Counted from the stretch's first letter, positions 18,051-27,493 are shown. The stretch: DNA of 64,000 nucleotides from Streptomyces puniciscabiei (GCF_006715785.1 NZ_VFNX01000001.1:3920501-3984500), one strand, 5' to 3'. The notes: generated from the letters alone by a model not told the origin. Numbers and translations are program-made.

Positions 18051-19384
18051 CCAAGCGGACCTACTGGTTGGAGCACGCCTGGCTCGGCGACCGGGTCGAG
18101 CCGGGAGTCGCGCTGGAGATCGAGGACGGGCGGATCGGCGCCGTGCGCACCGGGACGCCCGCCCCGCCGCCCGGCGCCGAGGTGCTGCGCGGGCTCACCC
18201 TGCCGGGGCTCGCCAACGCCCACAGCCACGCCTTCCACCGGGCGCTGCGCGGCACCGTCCAGGTCGGCAGCGGCACCTTCTGGACCTGGCGGGAGGTGAT
18301 GTACTCCGTCGCCGGCCACCTGACCCCGGACACCTACCACGCCCTGGCGCGCGCGGTGTACGCCGAGATGGCGCTGGCCGGCGTCACCTGTGCCGGCGAG
18401 TTCCACTACGTGCACCACGCGCCCGGCGGCACCCCCTACGCCGACCCCAACGCCATGGGTGAGGCGCTGATCGACGCCGCCGCCGAGGCCGGTATCCGGA
18501 TCACCCTCCTCGACACCTGTTATCTGTCCTCCGGCTTCGGTGAGCCGCCCAACACCCACCAGCTGCGGTTCTCCGACGGCAGCGCGGAGGCCTGGGCCGA
18601 ACGCTGTGCAGTTCTCAAGGAGCGGGACCACGCGCGGATCGGGGCGGCGATCCACTCCGTGCGGGCCGTGCCGGCCGGGCAGTTGGCCACCGTGGCGGGA
18701 TGGGCCGAGGAGCGGCGGGCCCCGCTGCACGTGCACCTGTCGGAGCAGACCGCGGAGAACGACGCCTGCCTCGCCGCGTACGGCTGCACCCCCACCCGGC
18801 TGCTCGCCGACCACGGTGTCCTCGGGCCGCGCACCACCGGTGTGCACAACACCCACCTCACCGACGAGGACATCGCCCTGCTCGGCGGCTCGGGCACCGG
18901 CACCTGCATGTGCCCGACGACCGAGCGCGACCTGGCCGACGGCATCGGCCCGGCGACCGCCCTGCAGCGGGCCGGCTCCCCGCTCTCCCTCGGCTCCGAC
19001 AGCCACGCCGTCATCGACCTGCTGGAAGAGGCGCGCGCGATGGAGCTGAACGAGCGGCTGCGCACCCGCACCCGGGGGCACTGGACGGCGGACGCCCTGC
19101 TGCGGGCCGCCACCGCCGACGGCCACGCCGCCCTCGGCTGGGACGAGGCAGGCACCCTCGAACCCGGCGCCCTCGCCGACTTCACGACGATCGCCCTGGA
19201 CTCGGTCAGGACAGCGGGCCCGCTGCCCCGGCTGGGCGCCGAGACGGCCGTATTCGCGGCGAGCGGGGCGGACGTACGGCACACGGTCGTGGGCGGGCGG
19301 CATGTCGTACGCGACGGGGCGCACACGCTGGTGCCCGATGTGCCGTCGGCGCTCGCGGACGCCATCGACGCCCTGCGCGGCTGA
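18047..19384 (+). CDS. hutF: Formimidoylglutamate deiminase
   Basis: 445 residues, amidohydrolase superfamily. It converts N-formimino-L-glutamate to N-formyl-L-glutamate and ammonia. Metal ligands appear in [11 protein letters not shown] (H59, H61), HVHLSEQ and [15 protein letters not shown]; the [10 protein letters not shown] loop is typical of HutF. The GTG start overlaps the previous stop (GTGA). HutF defines the five-step histidine route through formylglutamate, which requires a deformylase. Confidence 0.93.
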   Translation: MTKRTYWLEHAWLGDRVEPGVALEIEDGRIGAVRTGTPAPPPGAEVLRGLTLPGLANAHSHAFHRALRGTVQVGSGTFWTWREVMYSVAGHLTPDTYHALARAVYAEMALAGVTCAGEFHYVHHAPGGTPYADPNAMGEALIDAAAEAGIRITLLDTCYLSSGFGEPPNTHQLRFSDGSAEAWAERCAVLKERDHARIGAAIHSVRAVPAGQLATVAGWAEERRAPLHVHLSEQTAENDACLAAYGCTPTRLLADHGVLGPRTTGVHNTHLTDEDIALLGGSGTGTCMCPTTERDLADGIGPATALQRAGSPLSLGSDSHAVIDLLEEARAMELNERLRTRTRGHWTADALLRAATADGHAALGWDEAGTLEPGALADFTTIALDSVRTAGPLPRLGAETAVFAASGADVRHTVVGGRHVVRDGAHTLVPDVPSALADAIDALRG

Positions 19385-19437
19385 ACACCGCGCGCCCGAA
19401 GTCCGCCGACCCCCCTCCGGCCACCCACGAGGACACC

Positions 19438-20613
19438 ATGAGCAGCAGCACCGTCATCACCAACATCGCCACGCTGGTCACCAACGACCCCTCCCTCGGT
19501 GACGGGTCCCCCCTCGGTCTGATCCAGGACGCGGCCGTCGTCATCGACGGCGACCGCGTCGCGTGGACCGGTGAATCCAGCAAAGCACCCGCCACTGACA
19601 ACCGGGTCGACGCGGGCGGCCGGGCGGCGCTGCCGGGCTTCGTGGACTCCCACTCGCACCTGGTCTTCGCCGGAGACCGCACGCAGGAGTTCAACGCCCG
19701 CATGTCCGGCCGCTCCTACACGGCGGGCGGCATCCGCACCACGGTCGCGGCCACCCGGGCGGCGAGCGACGCGGAACTGGAGGCCAACCTCACCCGTTAC
19801 CTCGACGAGGCCCTCCGCCAGGGCACGACGACGTTCGAGACGAAGTCGGGCTACGGCCTCACCGTCGAGGACGAGTCCCGCGCCCTGCGCCTCGCGGCGA
19901 AGCACACCGACGAGGTGACGTACCTCGGTGCGCACATCGTCTCCCCGGATTACGCCGAAGACCCGGCCGCCTATGTCGCCCTGGTCACCGGCGAGATGCT
20001 GGACGCCTGCGCGCCGCACGCCCGCTGGATCGACGTGTTCTGCGAGAGGGGCGCCTTCGACGGCGACCAGGCCCGCGCGATCCTCACGGCGGGCAGGGCG
20101 AAGGGCCTCCACCCCCGCGTCCACGCCAACCAGCTCTCCTACGGCCCCGGCGTCCAACTGGCCGTCGAACTCGACGCGGCCAGCGCCGACCACTGCACCC
20201 ACCTGACGGACGCGGACGTCGACGCCCTCGCCAACAGCGACACCGTCGCCACCCTCCTCCCCGGCGCCGAGTTCTCCACCCGTGCCGAGTGGCCGGACGC
20301 CCGCCGCCTGCTGGACGCGGGCGTCACGGTCGCCCTGTCCACCGACTGCAACCCCGGCTCGTCCTTCACCTCCTCCGTGCCCTTCTGCATCGCCCTGGCC
20401 GTGCGCGACATGCGGATGACCCCGGACGAGGCGGTCTGGGCGGCCACGGCGGGCGGCGCGGCGGCCCTGCGCCGCACCGACATCGGCCGCCTCAGCCCCG
20501 GCGCCCGGGCCGACCTCACCCTCCTGGACGCCCCCAGCCATGTCCACCTGGCCTACCGGCCGGGGGTACCCCTGGTCAGCGGGGTGTGGCGGCGCGGCGA
20601 ACGCGTGGTCTGA
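19438..20613 (+). CDS. hutI: Imidazolonepropionase
   Basis: 391 residues. It hydrolyses imidazolonepropionate to formiminoglutamate. [12 protein letters not shown] (H72, H74), [20 protein letters not shown] and STDCNPGSS are the characteristic metal/substrate blocks. GAGGA lies upstream of ATG 19438 after a 53-nt gap, so it is the last gene of the hutU operon even though its reaction precedes that of hutF. Confidence 0.96.
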   Translation: MSSSTVITNIATLVTNDPSLGDGSPLGLIQDAAVVIDGDRVAWTGESSKAPATDNRVDAGGRAALPGFVDSHSHLVFAGDRTQEFNARMSGRSYTAGGIRTTVAATRAASDAELEANLTRYLDEALRQGTTTFETKSGYGLTVEDESRALRLAAKHTDEVTYLGAHIVSPDYAEDPAAYVALVTGEMLDACAPHARWIDVFCERGAFDGDQARAILTAGRAKGLHPRVHANQLSYGPGVQLAVELDAASADHCTHLTDADVDALANSDTVATLLPGAEFSTRAEWPDARRLLDAGVTVALSTDCNPGSSFTSSVPFCIALAVRDMRMTPDEAVWAATAGGAAALRRTDIGRLSPGARADLTLLDAPSHVHLAYRPGVPLVSGVWRRGERVV

Positions 20614-20658
20614 GCGGGGAGCGCCGCGCGGACGGCGCCGCACGGACAGCGGCCCGCC

Positions 20659-22272
20659 TCACTGCGCCCCCGCCCGCCACCGCTGCTCCCCGCTGCCGTC
20701 GAGGGGCTCCAGGGAGACGTCGTGTCCGCCGTCCGGGGTCACCGCCGTCTCGATGGCGATGTCCGGGCGGATCGTGCCGTCGGGGTCGATGGTGAAGCGG
20801 AGGTTGTCGCCGTTGTCGCTGTAGACCGAGTCGCAGGTCCAGATGCCCACGCCGCGGTCGGTCGAGCCGCGGCTGTCCAGGCAGAAGCGGTCGTCGGCCG
20901 CGGAGCGCAGCACGCCCAGGTAGGTGTCGAACCGCCAGCGCTGGGTGTCGGCGGAGGAGCACGGGGCCGTGACGACGTCGTTGCCCTGCGACAGATCGCC
21001 GTCGCGGATGTCCAGGCAGCGGCCCGTCGCCAGGTTCACCACCTGGGCGAAGGAGGTGCCGGGCGGGGCGAACGACGGGGTCGGCGTGGGAGTGGGCTTT
21101 TGGGTGTGCGGCGGGTGCGTGGCCGGGCGCGACGGACTCGGTGTGGGCGAAGGGGGCCTGGACGAGGGGGACTTGGTGGGCGAGGGAGACGGGGACGGGG
21201 TGACGGAGACCGTCGCCGTCACCGTCACCGGTGGCGGCGCGGGCGTCGCGGCCGTCGGCTGCTGGTCGTCGGTGTGTGCCGGGGTGAGGGCGAACACCAG
21301 GAGCGGGGTCAGGGCCACGCCCAGGGCCGCCGAGACCAGCAGGACGCGCCGCCGGGGCGGCCAGGACGGACGTACGGCAGAGGCCCCTGGAGCGCCATGA
21401 GCGCCATGGTTGCCAGGAGCGTCAGGAGCGCCAGGAGCGGCCGGGGGGTCCCCGGCGCGCAGGTACGCCGCCCCGCTCCACGGCAGCAGGCCGTCCGCCA
21501 GGGTCTCCCGGGGCGCGTCCCGCAGCGCCCGCAGGTCCTCGAACGCGGCCGTGCAGTGCGGGCAGCGGGCCATGTGGGCGTCCAGGTCGGGGCTGTGCCG
21601 CGGGCCGTCCGGCCGTACCGCCTCCTCGATCAGCCGGCGGAAGTCGGCGCACTGCGGGTCGTCGGAGGCGGCGAGACGGTCGCGCAGGCAGGCCTGGGCC
21701 AGGGCCTTGAGGGCCTGCGGGGTGCCGTAGGCCACGTCGACGCCGCTCAGGCCGAGGAAGGCGGCGGTGCGGTGCTGCGGCTCCGCCTCCAGCACGCCGT
21801 ACCAGATCAGGCCCTGGGTGCGGGAGGGCAGCGAGCGGAACGCCGGGAGCAGGGGCGGGGTGGGGCCCTCGGGCAGGCCGGACGCGTTCAGGACGAGCAG
21901 CAGTCCGGGGTCGACGCCCGCGGAGCGCTCGTCGCGCGCCCAGCCGGCCGCGAGCCGTGCGGTGAGCAGCAGCAGCCGGTGGCGCAGCGGGACGGCCGGG
22001 TCGACGCCCCGGGCCGTCTCGCGGGCCGCCGTGGTGAGGACCTCGGCCGCCAGCCGGCGGGCGGCGGACTCGCCCGCGGCGCACAGCCGGGCGTAGGCCA
22101 GGACCGCCGGGTGGTGCCGGCGGCGCAGTTCCTGCAGGGCGGGGTACGCCGTCGCCGTGGGGGAGCGGAGCAGCTCGCTCAGCCGGGCGTCCGGCGCGTC
22201 CTCGTACTCCACGCCCGTCCCGGTGCCGCCCGCCTCGGTTCCGCCCGTCCCGGTGCCGTCCCCCTCAGCCAT
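20659..22272 (-). CDS. Membrane hybrid: sigma-like region, zinc finger, TM segment, ricin-type lectin domain
   Basis: 537 residues. Residues ~30-200 look like an ECF-sigma relic: a region-2-like helix (LQELRRRHHPAVLAYARL) and a region-4-like stretch (RSLPSRTQGLIWYGVLEA ... AAFLGLSGVDVAYG). H233-x3-C237-x2-C240 (HMARCPHC) is an anti-sigma-type zinc finger. A TM segment spans ~309-330, a Pro/Ser/Thr linker ~340-405, and a beta-trefoil lectin domain ~406-537 with QRW motifs at 444 and 530. This predicts an inner regulatory half joined to an outer carbohydrate-binding half. GGAGG is 9 nt before ATG 22272. Adjacent to the sigma gene. Confidence 0.82.
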   Translation of the reverse strand: MAEGDGTGTGGTEAGGTGTGVEYEDAPDARLSELLRSPTATAYPALQELRRRHHPAVLAYARLCAAGESAARRLAAEVLTTAARETARGVDPAVPLRHRLLLLTARLAAGWARDERSAGVDPGLLLVLNASGLPEGPTPPLLPAFRSLPSRTQGLIWYGVLEAEPQHRTAAFLGLSGVDVAYGTPQALKALAQACLRDRLAASDDPQCADFRRLIEEAVRPDGPRHSPDLDAHMARCPHCTAAFEDLRALRDAPRETLADGLLPWSGAAYLRAGDPPAAPGAPDAPGNHGAHGAPGASAVRPSWPPRRRVLLVSAALGVALTPLLVFALTPAHTDDQQPTAATPAPPPVTVTATVSVTPSPSPSPTKSPSSRPPSPTPSPSRPATHPPHTQKPTPTPTPSFAPPGTSFAQVVNLATGRCLDIRDGDLSQGNDVVTAPCSSADTQRWRFDTYLGVLRSAADDRFCLDSRGSTDRGVGIWTCDSVYSDNGDNLRFTIDPDGTIRPDIAIETAVTPDGGHDVSLEPLDGSGEQRWRAGAQ

Positions 22273-22386
22273 GCGTCCAGCCTCCTCGCACCCCGGGGCA
22301 CCGCGTCGTTGCGGCCCCGGTCTCACATACCGGCCAGTAGCCGGTTCGGTGGGCCATAGTGGTCGAGGGGACCGGCCGGGAAAAGG

Positions 22387-22416
22387 GGTTACTCTGGGTA
22401 ACCACGTAACGGTTGG
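22387..22416. promoter_or_regulatory. GTTAC/GTAAC inverted-repeat operator candidate
   Basis: GGTTAC (22387-22392), five bases, GTAACC (22398-22403), then GTAACGGTTGG. The core GGGTAACC-N-TAACGGTT closely resembles the repeats at 42841-42858. It lies about 115 nt upstream of the lectin-hybrid gene in a 310-bp gap (22273-22582) that otherwise holds only the sigma-gene terminator. Confidence 0.4.
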
Positions 22417-22522
22417 TATCCCGGAGCCAGTTGGCCCCAAGGTCCGCAAAGAACCGGGAATGACGGACGGATTCCTGGCTACTCGCGGCAGACGGAGAGG
22501 TGGGCCGACGGCGGAGACGCCG

Positions 22523-22553
22523 CAGCGGCCCGGCACCGGTGGCCGGACCGCTG
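22523..22553 (-). terminator. Terminator of the sigma-factor gene
   Basis: On the minus strand CAGCGG-t-CCGGC pairs with GCCGG-g-CCGCTG around a 7-nt loop, about 30 nt past the sigma-factor stop. No U-run follows, as is common in Streptomyces. Confidence 0.5.
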
Positions 22554-22582
22554 AGGAAGGCGTCACAGGGGCGACGCGGAGG

Positions 22583-23479
22583 TCACTCCTCGAGTGTCAG
22601 ACCCTTGCGCAGCCGTGCCAGCGTGCGCGCCAGCAGCCGGGACACGTGCATCTGGGAGATGCCGAGTTCCTCGCCGATCTCCGACTGGGTCATGTTCGCC
22701 ACGAAACGCAGGGAGAGGATCTTCCGGTCCCGTTGCGGGAGTTCGGCGATCAGCGGCTTGAGGGACTCGATGTACTCGATGCCCTCCAGGCCGTGGTCCT
22801 CGTACCCGATGCGGTCCGCGAGCGCGCCCTCCGTCTCGTCCTCCTCGGGCTGGGCGTCCAGCGAGGAGGCGGTGTAGGCGTTCGAGGCGGCCATGCCCTC
22901 CACGACCTCGTCGTTGGAGATGCCGAGCTTCTCGGCCAGCTCCGGGACGGTCGGCGCCCGGTCCAGCCGCTGGGCCAGCTCGTCCCCGGCCTTGGCCAGG
23001 TCCAGGCGCAGCTCCTGCAGCCTGCGCGGAACGCGCACGGACCACGAGGTGTCACGGAAGAAACGCTTGATCTCGCCGATGATCGTCGGCATCGCGAAGG
23101 TGGGGAACTCCACCCCGCGGGCGAGCTCGAAGCGGTCGATCGCCTTGATCAGGCCGATGGTGCCGACCTGGATGATGTCCTCCATCGGCTCGCTGCGGGA
23201 GCGGAAGCGGGAGGCGGCGAACTTCACGAGCGCGAGGTTGAGCTCGACGAGCGTGTTGCGGACGTACGAGTACTCGTGCGTCCCTTCCTCCAGCGACTCC
23301 AGGCGCTCGAAGAGGGTCTTGGACAGGGCCCGAGCATCGACCGGGCCGATCTCGTCGTACGGGGGGATCTCCGGAAGTCCCTCGAAGGGGTCGAGGGCGT
23401 CGATGGGATGATCCAGTTGTTCCGGTGGGGGTGTCGACGTCGCGATCGGGGTATGCGATGCGTCGAGCCGGGGTGACAT
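22583..23479 (-). CDS. SigB/SigF/SigG-subfamily RNA polymerase sigma factor
   Basis: 298 residues. Region 2 (NLALVKFAASRFRSR, EDIIQVGTIGLIKAIDRFE, FPTFAMPTIIGEIKRFFRD), region 3 (VPELAEKLGISNDEVVEGM) and region 4 (LPQRDRKILSLRFVANMTQ, EIGEELGISQMHVSRLLART) are complete. It is a stress/differentiation-type sigma factor. ATG 23479 is chosen because GGAGG lies 5-6 nt before it; ATGs at 23503 and 23491 are less well placed. The STAS and kinase genes next door complete a partner-switch set like the S. coelicolor sigI locus, which I recall only generally. Confidence 0.93.
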   Translation of the reverse strand: MSPRLDASHTPIATSTPPPEQLDHPIDALDPFEGLPEIPPYDEIGPVDARALSKTLFERLESLEEGTHEYSYVRNTLVELNLALVKFAASRFRSRSEPMEDIIQVGTIGLIKAIDRFELARGVEFPTFAMPTIIGEIKRFFRDTSWSVRVPRRLQELRLDLAKAGDELAQRLDRAPTVPELAEKLGISNDEVVEGMAASNAYTASSLDAQPEEDETEGALADRIGYEDHGLEGIEYIESLKPLIAELPQRDRKILSLRFVANMTQSEIGEELGISQMHVSRLLARTLARLRKGLTLEE

Positions 23480-23725
23480 GGTGTCCTCCATCGTTCTCGG
23501 CATATGGCTGCCGAAGCCGATACGTGCACTGCGGTGTGCGGCGCCTCCAAAGCCGGCGTGTAGCGAAAGATGTTCCTACTAGCCCTACCCGCTCGACGGA
23601 GGCGATCGCAAGTGCGTTCTGTTGTGATATGTCCACTTCCGTGAGGTTCTTCGGGTGCCGGAGTGCGCTTGGAGGGCGTAATGTTCGAGAGCAGTCAGCG
23701 TCCACGACCTCGGGAGAGAGACGGC

Positions 23726-24103
23726 ATGGACCACGGGACGGTCGGCAGCGCACAGTCGGGCCGGCTTCTGGTGGAGGTGCGTGAAGAGGGCTCCAGCGCC
23801 GTTGTGACACCGGCGGGTGAGCTCGATCACCACACCGCCGATCTTCTGCGCGAGCCCCTTGACGACCTTCTGGACAAGGGATTCTCGCGCCTCGTCGTGG
23901 ACTGCACACGACTGGAGTTCTGCGACTCCACGGGCCTGAACGTCCTGCTCGGTGCCCGGCTGAAGGCGGAGGCCGCCGGTGGCGGGGTCCATCTGGCCGG
24001 GATGCAGCCGGTGGTCGCCCGTGTGTTCGAGATCACCGGCGCGGAGGCGGTCTTCACCGTGCACGACTCCGTGGAGGCCGCCCTGGCCGACGGTGCCGAC
24101 TGA
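23726..24103 (+). CDS. STAS-domain anti-sigma factor antagonist
   Basis: 125 residues, a single STAS domain. VTPAGELDHHTADLL and FCDSTGLNVLL are the family blocks; Ser68 in CDSTG is the expected phosphorylation site. When unphosphorylated it should bind the anti-sigma kinase and free the sigma factor. GGGAGAGAG precedes ATG 23726; an upstream frame from 23663 lacks support. Divergent from the sigma gene across 246 bp. Confidence 0.92.
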   Translation: MDHGTVGSAQSGRLLVEVREEGSSAVVTPAGELDHHTADLLREPLDDLLDKGFSRLVVDCTRLEFCDSTGLNVLLGARLKAEAAGGGVHLAGMQPVVARVFEITGAEAVFTVHDSVEAALADGAD

Positions 24104-24437
24104 GTCCGCCGTCCCCGCCCTCCCGTGTCCCGACGGCCGCGGGCGTTCGCTCCGGGCACGCCGAAATCAGGGGTGTTGTACCGGATCGGCCGGGCAGGAG
24201 AGGGCAGGAGAAGGCGGGGCACCCTCTGACGAGCGCCGGCCCGGACCGCCCCGGGACCGGCGGAACGACCGGACGGGACGTACGTGCGACGGACGGGCGA
24301 GCAGGACACCCCGCGCGGACTGCGGCGGACGACGTACGGACAGCGGGCGGACGACGTACGGACCGGCCGGCACACACCAGTGCCGGTCCTTTGAATCATG
24401 ACATCGTGAACTGGTGATTCGGTGAGGTGAAGCGCTG
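24104..24437. other. 334-bp intergenic stretch with short direct repeats
   Basis: No gene seen. GGCGGACGACGTACGGAC occurs twice close together (about 24325-24362), with further GACGTAC copies near 24278, and GGGCAGGAGA/GGGCAGGAGAA near 24195. The GACGTAC repeats could be protein-binding sites upstream of the kinase gene, but no promoter hexamers are clear. Confidence 0.4.
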
Positions 24438-24998
24438 ATGAGCACCACCCGGCCTTACTCGCCGGGCGACCGCGGCCCGGAGCCCAGCGGCGCTTCCGGG
24501 GCGTCCGAGGAGGGTGCGCCGCCGGCCGGCGTCCCCACGGGGGCAGCCGCGCCGTCCGTGCCGCCCGACGGCACCCAGGGCCCCGGCGGGCCGCAGGTCC
24601 GCCGGATCGGCCTGCAGGGCGAGAGCGGGGTCGTCCCGCTCGCCCGCGACTTCACCCGCCAGGCGCTGTACGCGTGGGGCTGGCTGCCCGCCGCCGGCGC
24701 CGACCAGCGGGCCGCGGCCGAGGATGTGCTGCTCGTCGTCTCGGAACTGGTCACCAACGCCTGCCTGCACGCCGAGGGCCCCGAGGAACTGCTCCTGGCC
24801 TGCGACAAAAAGGTGATCCGGATCGAGGTCTCGGACCGCGGCACCGGCCAGCCGACCCCCCGCACCCCCCATCGCGCCGGCCGCCCCGGCGGCCACGGCA
24901 TGTTCATCGTGCAGCGGCTGTGCCTGGACTGGGGCGTCGTCCGCGCCGCGGGCCGCCCGGGCAAGACGGTGTGGGCAGAGCTGGGCGCTCCGGCGTAG
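24438..24998 (+). CDS. RsbW-like anti-sigma factor / serine kinase (HATPase)
   Basis: 186 residues. The first ~55 are Pro/Gly/Ala-rich and probably disordered. The GHKL ATPase domain follows, with the N-box (VVSELVTNACLHAEG), G1 (VSDRGTGQPTPR) and G2 (GGHGMFIVQRLCLDWGV). It would hold the sigma factor inactive and phosphorylate the STAS protein. ATG 24438 follows GAGGTGAAG. It is 334 bp from the antagonist on the same strand, so it may have its own promoter. Confidence 0.88.
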   Translation: MSTTRPYSPGDRGPEPSGASGASEEGAPPAGVPTGAAAPSVPPDGTQGPGGPQVRRIGLQGESGVVPLARDFTRQALYAWGWLPAAGADQRAAAEDVLLVVSELVTNACLHAEGPEELLLACDKKVIRIEVSDRGTGQPTPRTPHRAGRPGGHGMFIVQRLCLDWGVVRAAGRPGKTVWAELGAPA

Positions 24999-25098
24999 GG
25001 CGCCGGGTTCCCGGCGGATCGGCCCATCCGGTTTCCGCCTGCCCGCGGCGCCCGGAAAATCGATTTCCGTCGGAAGCGGCGCCGCCTACCCTGGCCGC

Positions 25099-25361
25099 AA
25101 CGCGCTGACGGAGACAAGTAGCCCGGGACCCTGCGAGCCGAGAGAGCCGCCACCCGCTGTGAAGGCGGCCTCGCACCCCGGGTGAATCCACTCCCGAGTG
25201 CGGGGAGGAAATGCCCCGCCGGCCGGCCCCCGTCATCGGGCCCGAAGAGGCCGTCGTACGACGGCGAAGGCGTGGTGGCACCGCGAGCACCCTCTCGCCC
25301 GCGCCCCGAGGGACCGACCCGGGGCGGACCGTGCCGCCCCGCCGACCAGTTGGGCAGCACC
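25099..25361 (+). ncRNA. T-box leader of serS (serine-specific)
   Basis: Stem I: AGTA (25117-25120), then paired CCCGGG (25122-25127/25177-25182), TGCGAG/CTCGCA (25132-25137/25170-25175) and GCCGCC/GGCGGC (25147-25152/25164-25169), with the distal CCGAGAGAG bulge and GCTGTGAAGG loop typical of T-boxes. The specifier loop TGAATCCA has UCC (25187-25189), a serine codon. The T-box GTGGTGGCACCGCG (25273-25286) has bulge UGGC, which fits tRNA ending GCCA, and serine tRNAs carry G73. A strong hairpin follows at about 25301-25327. A likely -10, TACCCT, is at 25087-25092. Confidence 0.88.
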
Positions 25362-26645
25362 ATGCTTGACGTCACCCTCATCCGACAGCACCCCCGACGC
25401 GTCCGCGAAGGCCTGGCCAAACGCGGCCTGGACGTGGACCTCGACGCCTTCCTCGCGCTCGACCAGCGGCTGCGCGAGGCCCGTACGGCCCTGGAGCGGC
25501 TGCGCGGCGAACGGCGCCGCGTCTCGGCGGACATCGCGACCCGCCGCCGGACCGGCGAACCGGCGGACGAACTCCTCCACAGGGCCGCCGAACTGGCCGA
25601 CCGGGTCGCCGAGGCGACGGCCGCGCACGGCAGGCTGGAGACCGAGCACCGCGCCTTCCTCGACGGCCTGCCGAACCTACCCGATCCGGACGTGCCCGCG
25701 GGCGGCAAGGAACACAACGAGGTCGTCCGCACCGGGGGCACCCGTCCGGAGTTCGGCTTCGCGCCCCGGGACCACGTCCGGCTCACCGAGGAGCTCGCAC
25801 TCGTCGACCACCGGCGCGGCGCCGCGCTCGCCGGCAGCGGCAACTGGGTCTATCGGGGCGAGGGCGCCGCGCTGGAGTGGGCGCTGCTCAACCACTTCCT
25901 GGACGGCCACCGCCGGGCCGGCTACACCTTCGTGCTGCCGCCCCACCTGCTCACCTGGCAGGCCGGTTACACCGCCGGCCAGTTCCCGAAGTTCGCCGAC
26001 GACGTCTTCGTCACGGACCGCGGGGCCGACGGCCGTCCCGAGCGGTTCCTGCTGCCCACCGCCGAGACCGCGCTCGCCGCCCTGCACCAGGACGAGACCC
26101 TCGACGAGCGCGAGCTACCGCTCAAGTACGTGGCCTTCACGCCCTGTTACCGCAAGGAGGCCGGCGGCTACCGCACCGCCGAGCGGGGCACCCTGCGCGG
26201 CCACCAGTTCAACAAGGTCGAACTGTTCCAGCTCACCCGGCCCGCCGACTCGGACGCGGCCCAGCTCGAACTGCTGCACCGCGCCGAGCAGTTGGTCGCG
26301 GACCTCGGTCTGCACCACCGGGTCACCCGGCTCGCCGCCGGGGACACCAGCGCCGCCCAGGCCAAGACGTACGACGTCGAGGTCTGGCTGCCCAGCCTGG
26401 GCGCCTACGCCGAGGTCAGCTCGGTGTCGAACGCCCGCGACTACCAGGCCCGGCGCGGCGGCATCCGGTACCGCCCGGCGGGCGGCGGCAGGGCGGCGTA
26501 CGTCCACACGCTCAACGCCTCGGGACTGGCCACCAGCCGTCTGGTGCCGGCCCTCCTGGAACAGCACCAGCGGCCGGACGGCACCGTCGCCGTCCCCGAG
26601 GTGCTGCGGCGCTGGGGCCTGCCGGAGGTGCTGCGCAGGGCCTGA
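25362..26645 (+). CDS. serS: Seryl-tRNA synthetase
   Basis: 427 residues, class II synthetase. An N-terminal long-helix arm (~30-100) binds tRNA. The serine pocket TAE is in LLPTAETALAAL. Motif 2 is TPCYRKEAG with GTLRGHQFNKVELF; motif 3 is LNASGLATSRLVPALLEQHQ. Differences from the usual bacterial sequences: EVSSVSN for EVSSCSN, and ATSRLV where AVGRTL is typical. The ATG at 25362 lacks a strong exposed ribosome site, consistent with T-box control. It may be a second, regulated SerRS, possibly an inhibitor-tolerant form; that is inferred. Confidence 0.93.
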   Translation: MLDVTLIRQHPRRVREGLAKRGLDVDLDAFLALDQRLREARTALERLRGERRRVSADIATRRRTGEPADELLHRAAELADRVAEATAAHGRLETEHRAFLDGLPNLPDPDVPAGGKEHNEVVRTGGTRPEFGFAPRDHVRLTEELALVDHRRGAALAGSGNWVYRGEGAALEWALLNHFLDGHRRAGYTFVLPPHLLTWQAGYTAGQFPKFADDVFVTDRGADGRPERFLLPTAETALAALHQDETLDERELPLKYVAFTPCYRKEAGGYRTAERGTLRGHQFNKVELFQLTRPADSDAAQLELLHRAEQLVADLGLHHRVTRLAAGDTSAAQAKTYDVEVWLPSLGAYAEVSSVSNARDYQARRGGIRYRPAGGGRAAYVHTLNASGLATSRLVPALLEQHQRPDGTVAVPEVLRRWGLPEVLRRA

Positions 26646-26809
26646 CGCCACTGCCCAGCCTCCACTCCGGCCACGCGTCACACACGCCGGATCACCACAA
26701 CTCCGGCGTGTGATGCGTCTTCCCTCCTCGCGGCGCCGGGCGTACCTTGACGGCCGAATCTGATATGTCGTCAGGAAATGTCGTCGCAAGGGATTGGGGT
26801 GGACCGATC

Positions 26810-27493
26810 GTGTCGTACCCGAAACGAACCGCCGCGCTCGCGTCCGCCGCGGCACTGGCCGGCTCGGTGGTGCTGCTGTCCGCGCCGGCCGCCCACGCCG
26901 ACGTGGTCGACGTGAACTACCGCTGTCAGACCCCGATCGGCGTCAAGAGCGCCGTCTCGCCCATCGACATCAAGGGTGTCAAGAGCGGCAGCGGCTACCG
27001 GATCACCATGTCCTGGCAGAAGGGCGTCTCCTCCAGCCCCGTCGAGCTGGGCAAGGGCGCGATGACCCCGAGCGCGAGCATCCGGCTCGGCGGCGCCGAC
27101 AGCGGCACGCTGCCGGTCAGCGGGCCCGCCAACGCGGCCGCGATCCCCGCCAACACCCCGATCAAGATCAGCGACTTGAGCGGTACGTACACGCCGAAGA
27201 AGACCGGCAAGGTCACCTTCACCCCGAGCACGCTCGTCATCAAGGCGCTCGGTACGACGACGACCTGCACGCCGACCAACAGCCCCGGGCCGGGGCTCAC
27301 GCTGGACGTGACCGCGGCAGGAGGCTCGTCGTCGACCTCGTCCTCCGGCGGCTCCTCCACCGGCGGAACGCTCCCGCAGACCGGCCCGGAGGACTCCGCG
27401 ATCGCCCTCGGCACCCTCGGCGGCACGGTGCTCCTCACCGGCGCGGCAGGCGCCCTCTGGCTGACCCGCCGCAACCAGCCGTCCCGCCGCTGA
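26810..27493 (+). CDS. Secreted LPQTG surface protein
   Basis: 227 residues. A signal peptide (~1-35, ending AAHADVV), a ~130-residue beta-rich domain from YRCQTPIG to TTTTCTPTN, a Ser/Gly linker, then LPQTG, a hydrophobic segment and WLTRRNQPSRR: a complete sortase signal. The two Cys at the domain ends probably form a disulfide. The domain is clearly paralogous to the second domain of the 30245-31519 protein (LGTTTTCTPT shared). GTG 26810 has GGTGGA 6 nt upstream. Confidence 0.85.
   Translation: MSYPKRTAALASAAALAGSVVLLSAPAAHADVVDVNYRCQTPIGVKSAVSPIDIKGVKSGSGYRITMSWQKGVSSSPVELGKGAMTPSASIRLGGADSGTLPVSGPANAAAIPANTPIKISDLSGTYTPKKTGKVTFTPSTLVIKALGTTTTCTPTNSPGPGLTLDVTAAGGSSSTSSSGGSSTGGTLPQTGPEDSAIALGTLGGTVLLTGAAGALWLTRRNQPSRR

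Noticed and set aside
23052..23909. Long minus-strand frame covering the sigma gene and its upstream region
   Set aside because: It is an alternative frame of the sigma-factor gene; the sigma frame has all conserved regions and the ribosome site.
25182..25361. 60-residue N-terminal extension of SerRS
   Set aside because: The region is the T-box RNA; the protein starting at 25362 already has the full SerRS length and normal N-terminus.
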